A stretch of DNA of 41,140 nt from Candidatus Methylacidiphilales bacterium (GCA_033875315.1 JANRJG010000027.1:1-41140), one strand, 5' to 3'; positions 24,864 to 33,372 are shown, counted from the first letter of the stretch. A program made the numbers and translations. The notes: generated by a model not told the origin, from the sequence alone.

Positions 24864-26709
24864 CGTCATTAAACTGGTGAAGGGTTCGCTGGTGCGGAGA
24901 AACTCTCGCGAGTTTATCGTCCGCGATATTCTCAATGAGACTGAAGTGCTTCTCACCGACATTTCAGAAAATGTGAATCTGGTTGCCGCCATTTCGAGTC
25001 TCGAACCAATCAGAAATGACGAAGCGGTTGCCATTCCCGACCTTGCAGCGATATCGGAGGAGGCATGGTCTGTGGCCGAACAGCGCTTTCGGGTGGTCCA
25101 CGCACTGCTTGACCGGAGAACCACCGTGAAAGACTGCGCCGAGGCTGCGCGTAACGCCGGAATTCATCCTGCAACGCTATATCGGTGGCGGCAAAGATTA
25201 CTCCGGGAAGGATCTATCGCCGCACTCATTCCCCGAAAGTGCGGGAGAGTCGCTGGCCGCAAGGTCCTGGACGCAGCTATAGAAGAAGTCATCCAGTCCT
25301 GCATCAAGGAGGTGTACCTGCAACCCGCCAGGGCTACATTTGGGACGCTGCACGAAGACATCCTCATAAAGTGCCGCGAACTGAAGCTTCGCGCTCCCCA
25401 CATCAACACCGTAAGGGCGAGGCTCCGTGACATACCCCGTCGAGAGGTCGTTATGGCGCGGCTTGGATCAGATGTTGCCGAGCAAGCCTACGGAACAAAT
25501 ATGGATACGCCCGCCGTCGCCGACCTTCTCGATGTCGTCCAGATAGATCATACGCTGCTCAACATCATCGTTGTAGATGACGAGTCACGACTCCCGATCG
25601 GAAGACCGTGGATTACAGTGGTGATGGATGTGGCCACCCGCGTCGTACTGGGTTTCTGTCTGGCGCTTGAACCGCCAGGGGCTCTGTCTGTGGGTTTGGC
25701 CCTTTGCCATGCCATCCGCATGAAGGAGCACTGGGCATTTGGGCTCAAACTGAGCACTGATTGCGATTGGCCCTTCTTCGGGGTCCCCAAGTTTGTCCAT
25801 GCGGACAACGCGAAGGAATTTCGAGGGGAAATGCTCAAGAGGGCCTGCACGCAGTACCAGATCAACCTGCAATGGCGCCCCGTCAAGAAGCCCAACTGGG
25901 GTGGACATATCGAACGCTACATGGGGACTCTTTCAGAGAAGCTGAAAGGCCTGCCGGGCGCCACCTTCTCCAACCCCAAAGAGCGCGGAAACTTCCCTTC
26001 CGAGAAAAGCGCATCAATGACCTTGAAGGAATTGGAGCGATATCTGGCGACTATAATCGATGGTGAATACCACCGCAAGGTCCACTCCAGCCTGGGCATA
26101 AGTCCTCGGGAGGCTTGGAGGCGCGGCATTACTTGTAGCGCCAAGAATCGTGGCTGCGGCCTGCCCCCTTTTGTTGACGACGAAGAGCGGCTCCGGATGG
26201 ACTTACTTCCCTTTGTAGAGCGGACAATTACCGACTACGGGGTCCGAATCAAGGGCATACACTACTATGCGGATGTCCTGCGGCCTTACACACATGCCAC
26301 CATCCCAGGGCGGGCAAGAATAAAGCGGCAGTTCATTTTCCGCTACGACCCGCGGGACATCAGCGAAATCTATCTGTGGGATGAGAAAAACAGCCGCTAT
26401 CATCCTATCCCCTATAGGAACACGGGACTTCCTCCGATCAGTCTATGGGAGCTTCAAGCTGTCAGAAGGCGGCTGCGTGAAAAGGGGCTTACCCAGGATG
26501 ATGAATCAGTCATTTTTAACACATACAAGGAATTGCGCCGTCAGATCAGCACTTCGGAAAAAGCGACAAAGCGAGCGCGCAGGCAGGCTCAGGCCAAGCG
26601 TCTTTCCGGTAAACCAGCCAAGACTACCCAATCCACGATGCCTATTGAGCACAGTTCTAAGCACGAACAGTTTGCGCCGGACATGGTTGGAATCAGGTTT
26701 AGATCATGA
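24856..26709 (+). CDS. tnsB: TnsB-like (TniA) DDE transposase
   Basis: 617 aa. It binds the end repeats and joins 3' ends to target DNA. An N-terminal helix-turn-helix region (DCAEAARNAGIHPATLYRWRQRL, ~residues 95-117) precedes the integrase core with Asp231 (VVQIDHTLL), Asp317 (HADNAKEF) and Glu353 (GGHIERYMG); the last two are 35 residues apart, the classic D-35-E spacing. A Mu-type C-terminal beta-barrel (GIHYYADVLRPYTH, FIFRYDPRDISEIYLWD) and a basic tail that would contact TnsC follow. Length and domain order fit TnsB/TniA. Stop and the next start overlap (ATGA). Confidence 0.95.
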   Translation: MSNVIKLVKGSLVRRNSREFIVRDILNETEVLLTDISENVNLVAAISSLEPIRNDEAVAIPDLAAISEEAWSVAEQRFRVVHALLDRRTTVKDCAEAARNAGIHPATLYRWRQRLLREGSIAALIPRKCGRVAGRKVLDAAIEEVIQSCIKEVYLQPARATFGTLHEDILIKCRELKLRAPHINTVRARLRDIPRREVVMARLGSDVAEQAYGTNMDTPAVADLLDVVQIDHTLLNIIVVDDESRLPIGRPWITVVMDVATRVVLGFCLALEPPGALSVGLALCHAIRMKEHWAFGLKLSTDCDWPFFGVPKFVHADNAKEFRGEMLKRACTQYQINLQWRPVKKPNWGGHIERYMGTLSEKLKGLPGATFSNPKERGNFPSEKSASMTLKELERYLATIIDGEYHRKVHSSLGISPREAWRRGITCSAKNRGCGLPPFVDDEERLRMDLLPFVERTITDYGVRIKGIHYYADVLRPYTHATIPGRARIKRQFIFRYDPRDISEIYLWDEKNSRYHPIPYRNTGLPPISLWELQAVRRRLREKGLTQDDESVIFNTYKELRRQISTSEKATKRARRQAQAKRLSGKPAKTTQSTMPIEHSSKHEQFAPDMVGIRFRS

Positions 26710-27605
26710 GTTCGCATTTACACAGGCACGTTATCCCGCATCTCTCCCTTCCTATGGAAGCGAGAGTGCTTCAACTCACTGAGGAGGTTTGGATTCCTTA
26801 CCGACGGGGTGAAGAAATCCTGGACTACTTACAGGAGTTGCTGATGATGAACCGCAGAGCAAGACCGCACAGTGCGCTTCTTGTAGGTCCTACCAACAAC
26901 GGAAAGTCTTTTATTCTGAAGGAATTCTTGCTTCGCAATCCAAGTCCACGGTGCCTACCCAGCGAAGCAGATGTCGCACCCATCGTCTACATCCAGGCGC
27001 CCGAGGAGCCAAAGGAAAGCACATTCTTCGATGCGATTTTGGGGCAATTCTCGACTCCTTGCCGACCCGGCGATCCCGTTAATCAAAAGCGGTATCACGC
27101 ACTCCAAATTCTTAAGGGTGTTGGAACCAAAATCCTCATAATCGATGAGATTCAGCACATCTTGGCGGGGGACAATAAACGGCAGCGGGTGATGCTTAAT
27201 CTGATCAAGTATCTTAGTAACGAGCTCGGGATATCAATTGTAGCGGCTGGTGTTGAAACAGCGCTCAACGCGATTCAAATTGATAATCAGGTCGCGAATC
27301 GGTTTCTCCCCATTCCACTGCCTCGCTGGAAGTACGATGAGGAGTATAGGAAACTTCTCGCGACGTTTGAGGCGGTCATTCCGTTGGCTCTTCCCTCCGC
27401 GTTTGCTTCACGGGAGATGTCTTATGTGCTCTGGGAACAGAGTGGAGGCTTGATCGGAGAGCTGTCCACGCTCCTTGCGACTGCAGCACGATTCGCGATC
27501 AAAAACGGGGAGGAACGAATTACCATTGAGATCCTAAATGCCATCGATTGGACCGCGCCGGGAGATCGAAGGAGAAAGACTGAACTCACGTTTGAACCCT
27601 ACTAG
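26706..27605 (+). CDS. tnsC: TnsC-like (TniB) AAA+ regulator
   Basis: 299 aa. An ATP-dependent filament-forming regulator linking target selectors (TniQ, TnsE) to the transposase. Walker A is GPTNNGKS (residues 61-68) and Walker B is ILIIDEIQ (Asp147/Glu148). An arginine-containing sensor region (NQVANRFLPIPLPRW) follows. It is shorter than Tn7 TnsC and closer in length to TniB proteins. It overlaps tnsB by 4 bp and the 5' extension of tniQ downstream. Confidence 0.94.
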   Translation: MSSHLHRHVIPHLSLPMEARVLQLTEEVWIPYRRGEEILDYLQELLMMNRRARPHSALLVGPTNNGKSFILKEFLLRNPSPRCLPSEADVAPIVYIQAPEEPKESTFFDAILGQFSTPCRPGDPVNQKRYHALQILKGVGTKILIIDEIQHILAGDNKRQRVMLNLIKYLSNELGISIVAAGVETALNAIQIDNQVANRFLPIPLPRWKYDEEYRKLLATFEAVIPLALPSAFASREMSYVLWEQSGGLIGELSTLLATAARFAIKNGEERITIEILNAIDWTAPGDRRRKTELTFEPY

Positions 27606-28905
27606 CAGGCCTTTTGTCCGTTACTCGGGATCTCCTGGGTGCCATGGCCAATCATCATTGCCTTGGTCCATAAGGCCAAAACCCCTTCCGGGTGAGCTAT
27701 TTACGTCGTGGCTGGTTCGCCTATCCTCGGCACATGGGATAAAGCTTCAGACGTTCTGCACGAGGGTTTGGCCCGGCGCGAGGACTCTTTGGACCAGAAA
27801 TGCTGATCGTCACAGGACACCCGAATTCTGGAAACTCTTGGCTGAAGGGGTGGGATGCGACGAAGATGTCATTCGTCGAACACACCTTAGCAGCCTAGAG
27901 GACAGACTATCACCAGAGGTGGTTCCAGATGGCATGACCAAGTGGGTTCTGCCAATGGGAAAACGGTCCAGGGTATGCACAAAGCCGGGCCTGCTATTCT
28001 GTCCTGAGTGTCTTGCGAACGCCCCAATTCCCTATTTCAAGATGCAGTGGCGCCTTGCGTGCTCAGTAGTCTGCATCGAGCATAGTATCCACTTGCAGGA
28101 CCGGTGTCCAAAATGCGGCAGCCCGGTGAATTTACATCGTCTGGACATGGGCAACAAGCGCAGACTCCCTTCGTATGCAGTATACAGTTGTTACAATTGT
28201 CGTGCAGATCTCCGTTTGGCCCGTTCATCGAGAGCGTCAAAAGAGCTGACCTCATTCCAAAGATTATTGGAATACTCTCTTGATCAAGGCTACGTCGCAG
28301 ATCCGGTGCTGAGATTGAACTACACCCATCTCTTCTTCGATGGCCTTCATATTCTCTTGATGTTCGCCTTGTCCCAAGCCCCAATAAGGTTTCGGGAGTC
28401 AGTCACGCCAGCCCGCTCTCCTACCCACTTGGGCTACGCGTCATTGGAGGATCGAATCAAGGCATCCTCGCACATCGCTTCATGGTTGGTTGATTGGCCC
28501 AGAGTTTTCGTTGATTGGTGCCGTGTGCACCGAGTTACGAGCTCCGATGTGACGCAAGAACCGAACCAAGCGCCGTTCTGGGTAGCGTCCGTTCTCCGTT
28601 CGGAGCTTTTGCACCTGCACACGCACTGGAAGCATCTTCGGGCAATGCCCGCGGCGAGCAGCTATAAGGAATCTTTCAGACTGCAACTCAGTCCATATTT
28701 CAAAAGGCTGAAGGAAGCGGAACGGATGGCGAGTCGCCATAAGCACTTGCTGCCAGCATCGCCCAAGCGATTCGCGGACCTTTTGAAGGCAAAAGGGTAT
28801 TACGCTAGTACAACGCACTGGAGCCATATTGCGCTGCGTTGGGAAAAGTTCTTCGTCCGAGGTAAGCGGCGCAAAGGGTCAGGCCGGACTGAATACTCAG
28901 GCTAG
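27538..28905 (+). CDS. tniQ: TniQ-family target-selection protein (TnsD/TniD-like)
   Basis: Up to 455 aa. The TniQ signature begins at LPGELFTSWLVRLSSAHG. Zinc ligands follow in family order: FCPECL, an intermediate CSVVCIEHSIHLQDRC, CPKCGSP and SCYNCRADL. The longer C-terminal region (~200 residues) is the variable part that reads the target in TnsD proteins, so it may recognise comM. ATG 27538 would overlap tnsC by 68 bp. The conserved region starts about 50 residues in, and no better ATG lies between, so a GTG or TTG start near 27620-27660 is possible. It converges with the TnsE-like gene, overlapping by 9 bp. Confidence 0.9.
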   Translation: MPSIGPRREIEGERLNSRLNPTSRPFVRYSGSPGCHGQSSLPWSIRPKPLPGELFTSWLVRLSSAHGIKLQTFCTRVWPGARTLWTRNADRHRTPEFWKLLAEGVGCDEDVIRRTHLSSLEDRLSPEVVPDGMTKWVLPMGKRSRVCTKPGLLFCPECLANAPIPYFKMQWRLACSVVCIEHSIHLQDRCPKCGSPVNLHRLDMGNKRRLPSYAVYSCYNCRADLRLARSSRASKELTSFQRLLEYSLDQGYVADPVLRLNYTHLFFDGLHILLMFALSQAPIRFRESVTPARSPTHLGYASLEDRIKASSHIASWLVDWPRVFVDWCRVHRVTSSDVTQEPNQAPFWVASVLRSELLHLHTHWKHLRAMPAASSYKESFRLQLSPYFKRLKEAERMASRHKHLLPASPKRFADLLKAKGYYASTTHWSHIALRWEKFFVRGKRRKGSGRTEYSG

Positions 28906-30729
28906 TAACTCAGCGAGCTTCTCGCCGAGTGAGTGGGCGCATGATGCAACGTACTTAATGCGAACAGCATTTTTCTCCGAGTTAGATACTTCGGCCGGAA
29001 TCGTTAAAACGGCATGCCTAATGTTTGCGATGGATAGGCCATGGTCACTGAGATGACGCGTAGGAATTCGCCCTCGGCACAACATTTGCCTCAATAGCAA
29101 TTGCTCTATCAAAGAGCCGGATAAAGCCCTCTTGTCCCGACTCCATACAACACGCATAGCAAACCTTCCATTTGGGGTGGTATCCTCAATGTCAAAGACA
29201 CAGCAGTAACCTCCTCTTCCGTCGGTAAATTGTGCTACATAGAAAGTCCGATGCGCGTCCGATTTGTTTTTATTAAGGACATAAAGCCAACCGCATTTTG
29301 AGGCCAAATACGCGGAAGCCGCTTTACATAACCGCTGGTTCGTTGGTGTTATCCGAACGCCTTTCCATGGCTCCTCTAGGCCGAAGACTTGAGGCCAGGT
29401 GGCGGGCTTGAAGCCTCGACCTGCAGAAGCCTTTTCAACGATCTCCATAAAGGTCCCGCAAATAAATAACTTTTCACGTTGGATAGCTTCTCCTTGGTCC
29501 TGGCTGAGTTTGATCCTCCCGTGTTCCCCATGCGGGCTTGGCACAGCGTCCAAGGTGTGTTTCGGAAAGCTAACGTCGTCGCTTCTAATACCTTGCCGGT
29601 TACTACTTGCTTGTGGTTTACGCAGAACCTCCAAGTGCTCAATTCGGCTCAGACTTGTAAACGCATTGCCCATTTCACTTGTCGGAACGTTGACGACGCC
29701 GGCAAGGTTACTCCCGGCTTCGACTGTCACTTGGACCTGAGAACCTGATGGAAGCCATTGTTGCCCTAATGCCGGGTATTTTTTAGGACTCAACGATGGC
29801 GCAATACCGCCCTGGTTGGATTGCTCGATCACCACTTTGCCCAACTTTCTAAGCGGCTTGATAGCCAGAATCCGTTCCACCAAATGTGTTTCCGATGACC
29901 CAACTCTCGAACTCCACGACATTTGGAATTCGATCTGCTTGATCGACGTAAACGGCCAGTCAAACAGCGGATATTTGCTCGGTTTCTGAGAAAGCTGCTC
30001 AAACCTAAAAGTTTTATGGACTTCAAGTAGTGATTTGCGGAGGGCAGTTTCTGCAACCATACTGGCGATGACCGCACATTCTGACTGTGAAGCTTCGGGT
30101 CCTAGGTGTAAATGAGTCGCGTTTCTAATACTATCGTAGTTCGACCTAGCGCCGCAAAACCACCTTTGTGTCCCAATATCGCCACTTAGCACCGCCATGA
30201 ACAGTTTTGAAGTGGCGCAGGTGAAGAATCGGATCGCTTCCCAAGTGGGAATCAGCACGTTGGCGACACTTCCCTTCCTGCTAAAACGAAGCCATATCAA
30301 TGCGTAGTCACAGTCTACGGCGCGAGGGAAAATGGCCTCAAAGCGACTCACTGCCGCTTGTACACCACTGTCTCTTAACGTGGCTCGGTTATCTCGTCGG
30401 ATCAACTTTACAGGGTCGTTCAAATCCCCGCGGACCACAGTTATACCAACGGTAGGAGGATTAATGGTTTCCGCTGGCTCAAATATGCTGCCCACAGGCA
30501 ACGCCGGAATGTATGCCGTGGCAATAGTCGCAGTCTTGATGAGCTCTGGGCCTCTCTCAGCTATCCAGACAACCCGCCTGCCTTGGCGTTTGGCTATGCA
30601 TGGAGCCCAGTAGGACTGCACGAATGCAGTGGGAAATCCCGCGTTCTCATGACTCACTTCCCCGAACGCCTGCAACCGATGGGGCCTCTCAAACTTCAAG
30701 CAAAGTATAAGGTTCGGCTGCGTCTTCAT
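28897..30729 (-). CDS. tnsE: TnsE-like (TniE) protein
   Basis: 610 aa. I call it TnsE-like from position and layout: an N-terminal beta-rich part, a central region ending LVERILAIKPL like the TnsE VEEIVGLE segment, a polar low-complexity stretch, then a C-terminal domain (CGWLYVLNKNK, AQFTDGRGGYCCVFDIED, IEQLLLRQMLCRG) that follows the TnsE C-terminal pattern. In Tn7, TnsE directs insertion to replicating DNA and mobile plasmids. The gene reads inward from the right end, opposite to tnsABC-tniQ, so it is separately controlled from a promoter within the 146-bp terminal region. Similarity is judged by eye and is distant. Confidence 0.65.
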   Translation of the reverse strand: MKTQPNLILCLKFERPHRLQAFGEVSHENAGFPTAFVQSYWAPCIAKRQGRRVVWIAERGPELIKTATIATAYIPALPVGSIFEPAETINPPTVGITVVRGDLNDPVKLIRRDNRATLRDSGVQAAVSRFEAIFPRAVDCDYALIWLRFSRKGSVANVLIPTWEAIRFFTCATSKLFMAVLSGDIGTQRWFCGARSNYDSIRNATHLHLGPEASQSECAVIASMVAETALRKSLLEVHKTFRFEQLSQKPSKYPLFDWPFTSIKQIEFQMSWSSRVGSSETHLVERILAIKPLRKLGKVVIEQSNQGGIAPSLSPKKYPALGQQWLPSGSQVQVTVEAGSNLAGVVNVPTSEMGNAFTSLSRIEHLEVLRKPQASSNRQGIRSDDVSFPKHTLDAVPSPHGEHGRIKLSQDQGEAIQREKLFICGTFMEIVEKASAGRGFKPATWPQVFGLEEPWKGVRITPTNQRLCKAASAYLASKCGWLYVLNKNKSDAHRTFYVAQFTDGRGGYCCVFDIEDTTPNGRFAMRVVWSRDKRALSGSLIEQLLLRQMLCRGRIPTRHLSDHGLSIANIRHAVLTIPAEVSNSEKNAVRIKYVASCAHSLGEKLAELLA

Positions 30730-30829
30730 GAGTCGGTTCGCGCCTTATGGTGATGCCAGCGAACCCTGCGAAATCAAGCTTCGGGATTTCTGCTCTGATA
30801 ATTGAGTTGTGTGATGATATTCAATTGCG

Positions 30830-30875
30830 TTCGCAGCATTCAGTGTGCTGCTCGCAGCGTTGCGTGTTTTGGACA
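30830..30875. repeat. Right transposon end with TnsB-site-like repeats
   Basis: On the minus strand the terminus reads TGTCCAAAACAC, then AACGCTGCGAG (30851-30861) and AATGCTGCGAA (30830-30840). The latter is identical to the left-end repeat at 1190-1200, in mirrored orientation. Spacing from the tip differs between ends, as in Tn7. Confidence 0.75.
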
Positions 30876-30880
30876 CGAGC
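30876..30880. repeat. 5-bp target site duplication, right copy (CGAGC)
   Basis: Matches 1125-1129 exactly and lies directly outside the TGT...ACA terminus. Confidence 0.93.
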
Positions 30881-31097
30881 CGCCGATCAGGCCGACGTCG
30901 GAGATGGTGTGGTGGGGGGAGCGGAAGGGGCGGCGGGCGACCAGGCTCTGCCCGGGGGGCAGCAATCCGGCCACGCTGTGGATGCGGGTGGTTTCAATGG
31001 CTTCTTCCAGGGAGAGGGTGGGCAGGATGGTGGGCAGTCGCTTGGCCAGCATGCTTTTCCCCGAACCGGGATTTCCGATGAGCAGGATGTTGTAGCC
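30876..31097 (-). pseudogene. comM: ComM/YifB ATPase, middle fragment with Walker A
   Basis: 74 codons reading [21 protein letters not shown] (the Walker A loop) through [36 protein letters not shown], where the transposon intervenes. An in-frame TAA (31098-31100 on the minus strand) directly abuts GGC-TAC-AAC, so the upstream comM coding is gone and a second element begins there. The rest of the N-terminal Lon-like domain is not found in the window and presumably lies past the far end of the second element. Confidence 0.93.
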
Positions 31098-31149
31098 TTA
31101 TTTCCCACTTGCGGTTGACAAACCTCAGGTGCCTGGACTTAACCTAAAC

Positions 31150-33147
31150 ATGAAGACCGCACCCCGTGCCTACCACTACGTAAGATTTAGCACTCCAGAA
31201 CAAGCCGGGGGTGATTCCCTACGGCGACAATCCGCACTCGCAGACCAATACTGCGCCGAGAAGGGCCTGACCCTCGACAATTCCCTGCGACTCCGTGACC
31301 TGGGCGTAAGCGCCTTTCGGGGAAGCCACCGGTCGAAGGGAGCATTGGGTGCTTTCCTTGCCAAGGTTCGAGCTGGGGAGATCCCTCGGGGATCGCGCCT
31401 CCTCTTCGAGAGCTGGGATCGTCTTAGCCGCGAAGGCTTGCTGGAGCAGGTTGAATTGCTGGTGGGCCTGCTGAGGGCCGGTATCATTTTGGTCATCCTG
31501 GCCGATGGCCAGGAACTTACAGAAGAGGTGGTCTGCCAAGACCCCTTCGCCTTCTTCGGGAGCATGTTGAAAATGCAGTCCGGCAATGCGGAATCGAAGC
31601 GCAAGAGTCGCCACGGTTCCGCAGCATGGTTCGGCAAACGCGAGAAGCTGACAAAAGAGGGGAAGAAGCTCACGGCCCGCTGTCCTGCCTGGCTCCGGAT
31701 GAGGCCTGACAGGACAGCGTTCGAGTTCATCGCGGAGCGGGTCGCCCTGATCCGCCGCATCGTTAACGAGAAGCTGGCCGGCAAGGGGGTGGTCTACATC
31801 GCAAACCAGTTCAACCGTGAGAAGATTCCGGCCTGGGGAATGGACGGGCGAGGGGGGGAGATGTGGCACAAGTCGTACATCCAGAAAGTGTGCGAGTCGT
31901 CGGCGCTGGTCGGCCGCTTCCAGTCCTACAAAAAGGTCGACGGGAAACGTGTCCCCGTGGGGGATCCGGTCGAGGGATATTTTCCTGCCGTTATCGACAT
32001 GGACCAGTGGGCCAGGCTCCAAGGCGCTTTCCACCGCAAAAAGTTCCACCGGGGACGTGTGGGGGAAAACCTTTCCAACCTTTTCTCACATCTGACCAAG
32101 GATTGGGATACGGGTCTGCCAATGATCCGCCTATCCAAGGGGGATGGCCTCGCATACCTCCAGTGCGCCACTGGAGGCGCCGGCTGGCCTTACCACCATT
32201 TTGAAAAATGCGTGCTTTCCACCATTGGGCACATCGACATCGCTGCCATCTTCGCCAGTGGTTCGGACCTTCTTGTGGATGAGTTCCAGACCCGTGTCCT
32301 TGGTTTGAAGTCTCGGATCGAATCCCACAAGGCAGCCATCCAACGGCTATTGGAAGTAGCAGAAAGCAGTAAGACGCCCCCCAAGTCACTCGTTGAGCGG
32401 ATCAGTGAAAAGGAACTGCAGCTCTCGGTTATGGAAACCGAACTTCAGCAGGCTGAGAGTAGTGCTCCCACGACCCCCGAAGCCATTCATTCTGGCTTGG
32501 CCACCATCCGGGAACTCATCGACAAGAGTGGAGACCGGGATTCCCGTTTTCAGATTCGGGAGGCCCTGCGCTCCTCGGTCAACGTCATTCGAGTGGACCC
32601 GGTGCTGCGGGACCCCATGGTCGGGCAACTGACTGTGAAACCGGGCGAGGAAGCATTCACCGGATTCTGGTCGTCCTTTATGGATGCCACCCAGGTCCAC
32701 ATGCAACCGGGATACAAAGTCACCTCGCGGTTTCGGCGCTTCGAGATTGAGTTCGCGAACGGGACGAAACGCCTAGTTTATGTCCCTGAGCATGGTGGCA
32801 ATGCGGGTATTATTGAGGGTGGGCGCCAGATGGTGACCAAGTTCGCCGTGCCCGCCCCCTATGGCCCGCGTCCTGAGCAAAAGCGGAATGCCAAGGGCCA
32901 GTATGGAGCGGTGAAAAAGCCGAAGGCGAAGAAGCTGCGGCCCCATTCGATCTCACCCCTGGATTGGGATCTCGACCAGCTTGAGTTGGCCCCCGGGGAT
33001 GCCCTGCGCTACGCAACTTTCAAAGATTGCTGGTGGCAGGAAAGGTTCGTCTTCGTTCCCCCTTCTGCCCCCGCCCCATCACGGTCCCTTCCGCTTGTTT
33101 CGAGGGGATTGTCCAAGTCGGCGGCTCGCCCCACCCTGACCCTCTGA
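31150..33147 (+). CDS. Large serine recombinase (integrase)
   Basis: 665 aa from ATG 31150 (a GTG at 31129 is in frame but less likely). The resolvase catalytic domain has nucleophile Ser14 (YVRFSTPEQ), then SLRRQ, and the WDRLSREG arginine motif. A Recombinase domain follows (VALIRRIVNEKLAGKGVVYIANQFN...W...YIQKVCESSALVGRF). A coiled-coil region (ELQLSVMETELQQAE) comes later. The CxxC zinc ribbon usual in these enzymes is not apparent; the corresponding region has only isolated Cys and His residues. Such enzymes integrate DNA at one short site, here probably the comM ATP-binding-loop sequence next to the gene. The product is much longer than a simple resolvase. Confidence 0.93.
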   Translation: MKTAPRAYHYVRFSTPEQAGGDSLRRQSALADQYCAEKGLTLDNSLRLRDLGVSAFRGSHRSKGALGAFLAKVRAGEIPRGSRLLFESWDRLSREGLLEQVELLVGLLRAGIILVILADGQELTEEVVCQDPFAFFGSMLKMQSGNAESKRKSRHGSAAWFGKREKLTKEGKKLTARCPAWLRMRPDRTAFEFIAERVALIRRIVNEKLAGKGVVYIANQFNREKIPAWGMDGRGGEMWHKSYIQKVCESSALVGRFQSYKKVDGKRVPVGDPVEGYFPAVIDMDQWARLQGAFHRKKFHRGRVGENLSNLFSHLTKDWDTGLPMIRLSKGDGLAYLQCATGGAGWPYHHFEKCVLSTIGHIDIAAIFASGSDLLVDEFQTRVLGLKSRIESHKAAIQRLLEVAESSKTPPKSLVERISEKELQLSVMETELQQAESSAPTTPEAIHSGLATIRELIDKSGDRDSRFQIREALRSSVNVIRVDPVLRDPMVGQLTVKPGEEAFTGFWSSFMDATQVHMQPGYKVTSRFRRFEIEFANGTKRLVYVPEHGGNAGIIEGGRQMVTKFAVPAPYGPRPEQKRNAKGQYGAVKKPKAKKLRPHSISPLDWDLDQLELAPGDALRYATFKDCWWQERFVFVPPSAPAPSRSLPLVSRGLSKSAARPTLTL

Positions 33148-33203
33148 CCCTCCGATCCTCTTCCCGGGGACAGTAGGAGAGTCGTGGCTACTCGGCCTGG
33201 TAT

Positions 33204-33372
33204 TTTCGTTTCTTTCGCCGTGGGGGGAGGTCCGGAATTTATGGCCGAAATCAATCGGGCCCGGAAATGCCTGTTACTTTCGTTTCTTTCGCTGAGGGGA
33301 AGGCACGGAATTGTGCTCAAAATGGATTGGAATCCAGAGCGCGAGTTTGCCAGCTATTTTCGTTTCTTTCGC
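33204..33372 (+). repeat. Three spaced direct repeats with core TTTCGTTTCTTTCGC
   Basis: The 15-bp core occurs at 33204-33218, 33278-33292 and 33358-33372 (steps of 74 and 80 bp). It is followed each time by a G-rich tail; after the first two copies GGAATT also recurs. The third copy forms the 3' end of the minus-strand HTH gene (encoding QRKKRK and the stop). They may be partial duplications of that gene end, or protein-binding iterons. Confidence 0.7.

Larger units (their letters stand above)
1130..30875. mobile_element. Tn7-like transposon (Tn6022-like) inserted in comM
   Basis: Both ends are visible: TGTCGAAAACAC at 1130 and, on the other strand, TGTCCAAAACAC ending at 30875 (11 of 12 identical). 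CGAGC flanks both as a 5-bp target duplication. Length is 29,746 bp. It encodes a TnsA endonuclease, TnsB DDE transposase, TnsC ATPase, TniQ target selector and a TnsE-like protein near the right end, with about 23 kb of cargo to their left. Established knowledge: Tn6022-type elements, the backbone of Acinetobacter AbaR islands, carry tniC-A-B-D-E and insert in comM with a 5-bp duplication. The same gene is hit here, in the Gly-Gly segment just before [12 protein letters not shown]. No Cas genes or CRISPR array were seen, so it is not a CRISPR-associated transposon. Confidence 0.93.

Noticed and set aside
24069-30729. CRISPR-associated transposon (CAST)
   Set aside because: tnsA-B-C-tniQ are present, but no Cascade, Cas12k or array is seen, and the insertion in comM plus a TnsE-like gene fits a protein-targeted Tn7-like element.
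31219-32049. Minus-strand 276-codon frame opposite the serine recombinase
   Set aside because: Antisense to the catalytic domain, no motif, and no ribosome site.
33204-33372. Short CRISPR array
   Set aside because: Only three copies, spacing unequal (74 and 80 bp), repeats diverge in their tails, and no cas genes are present.
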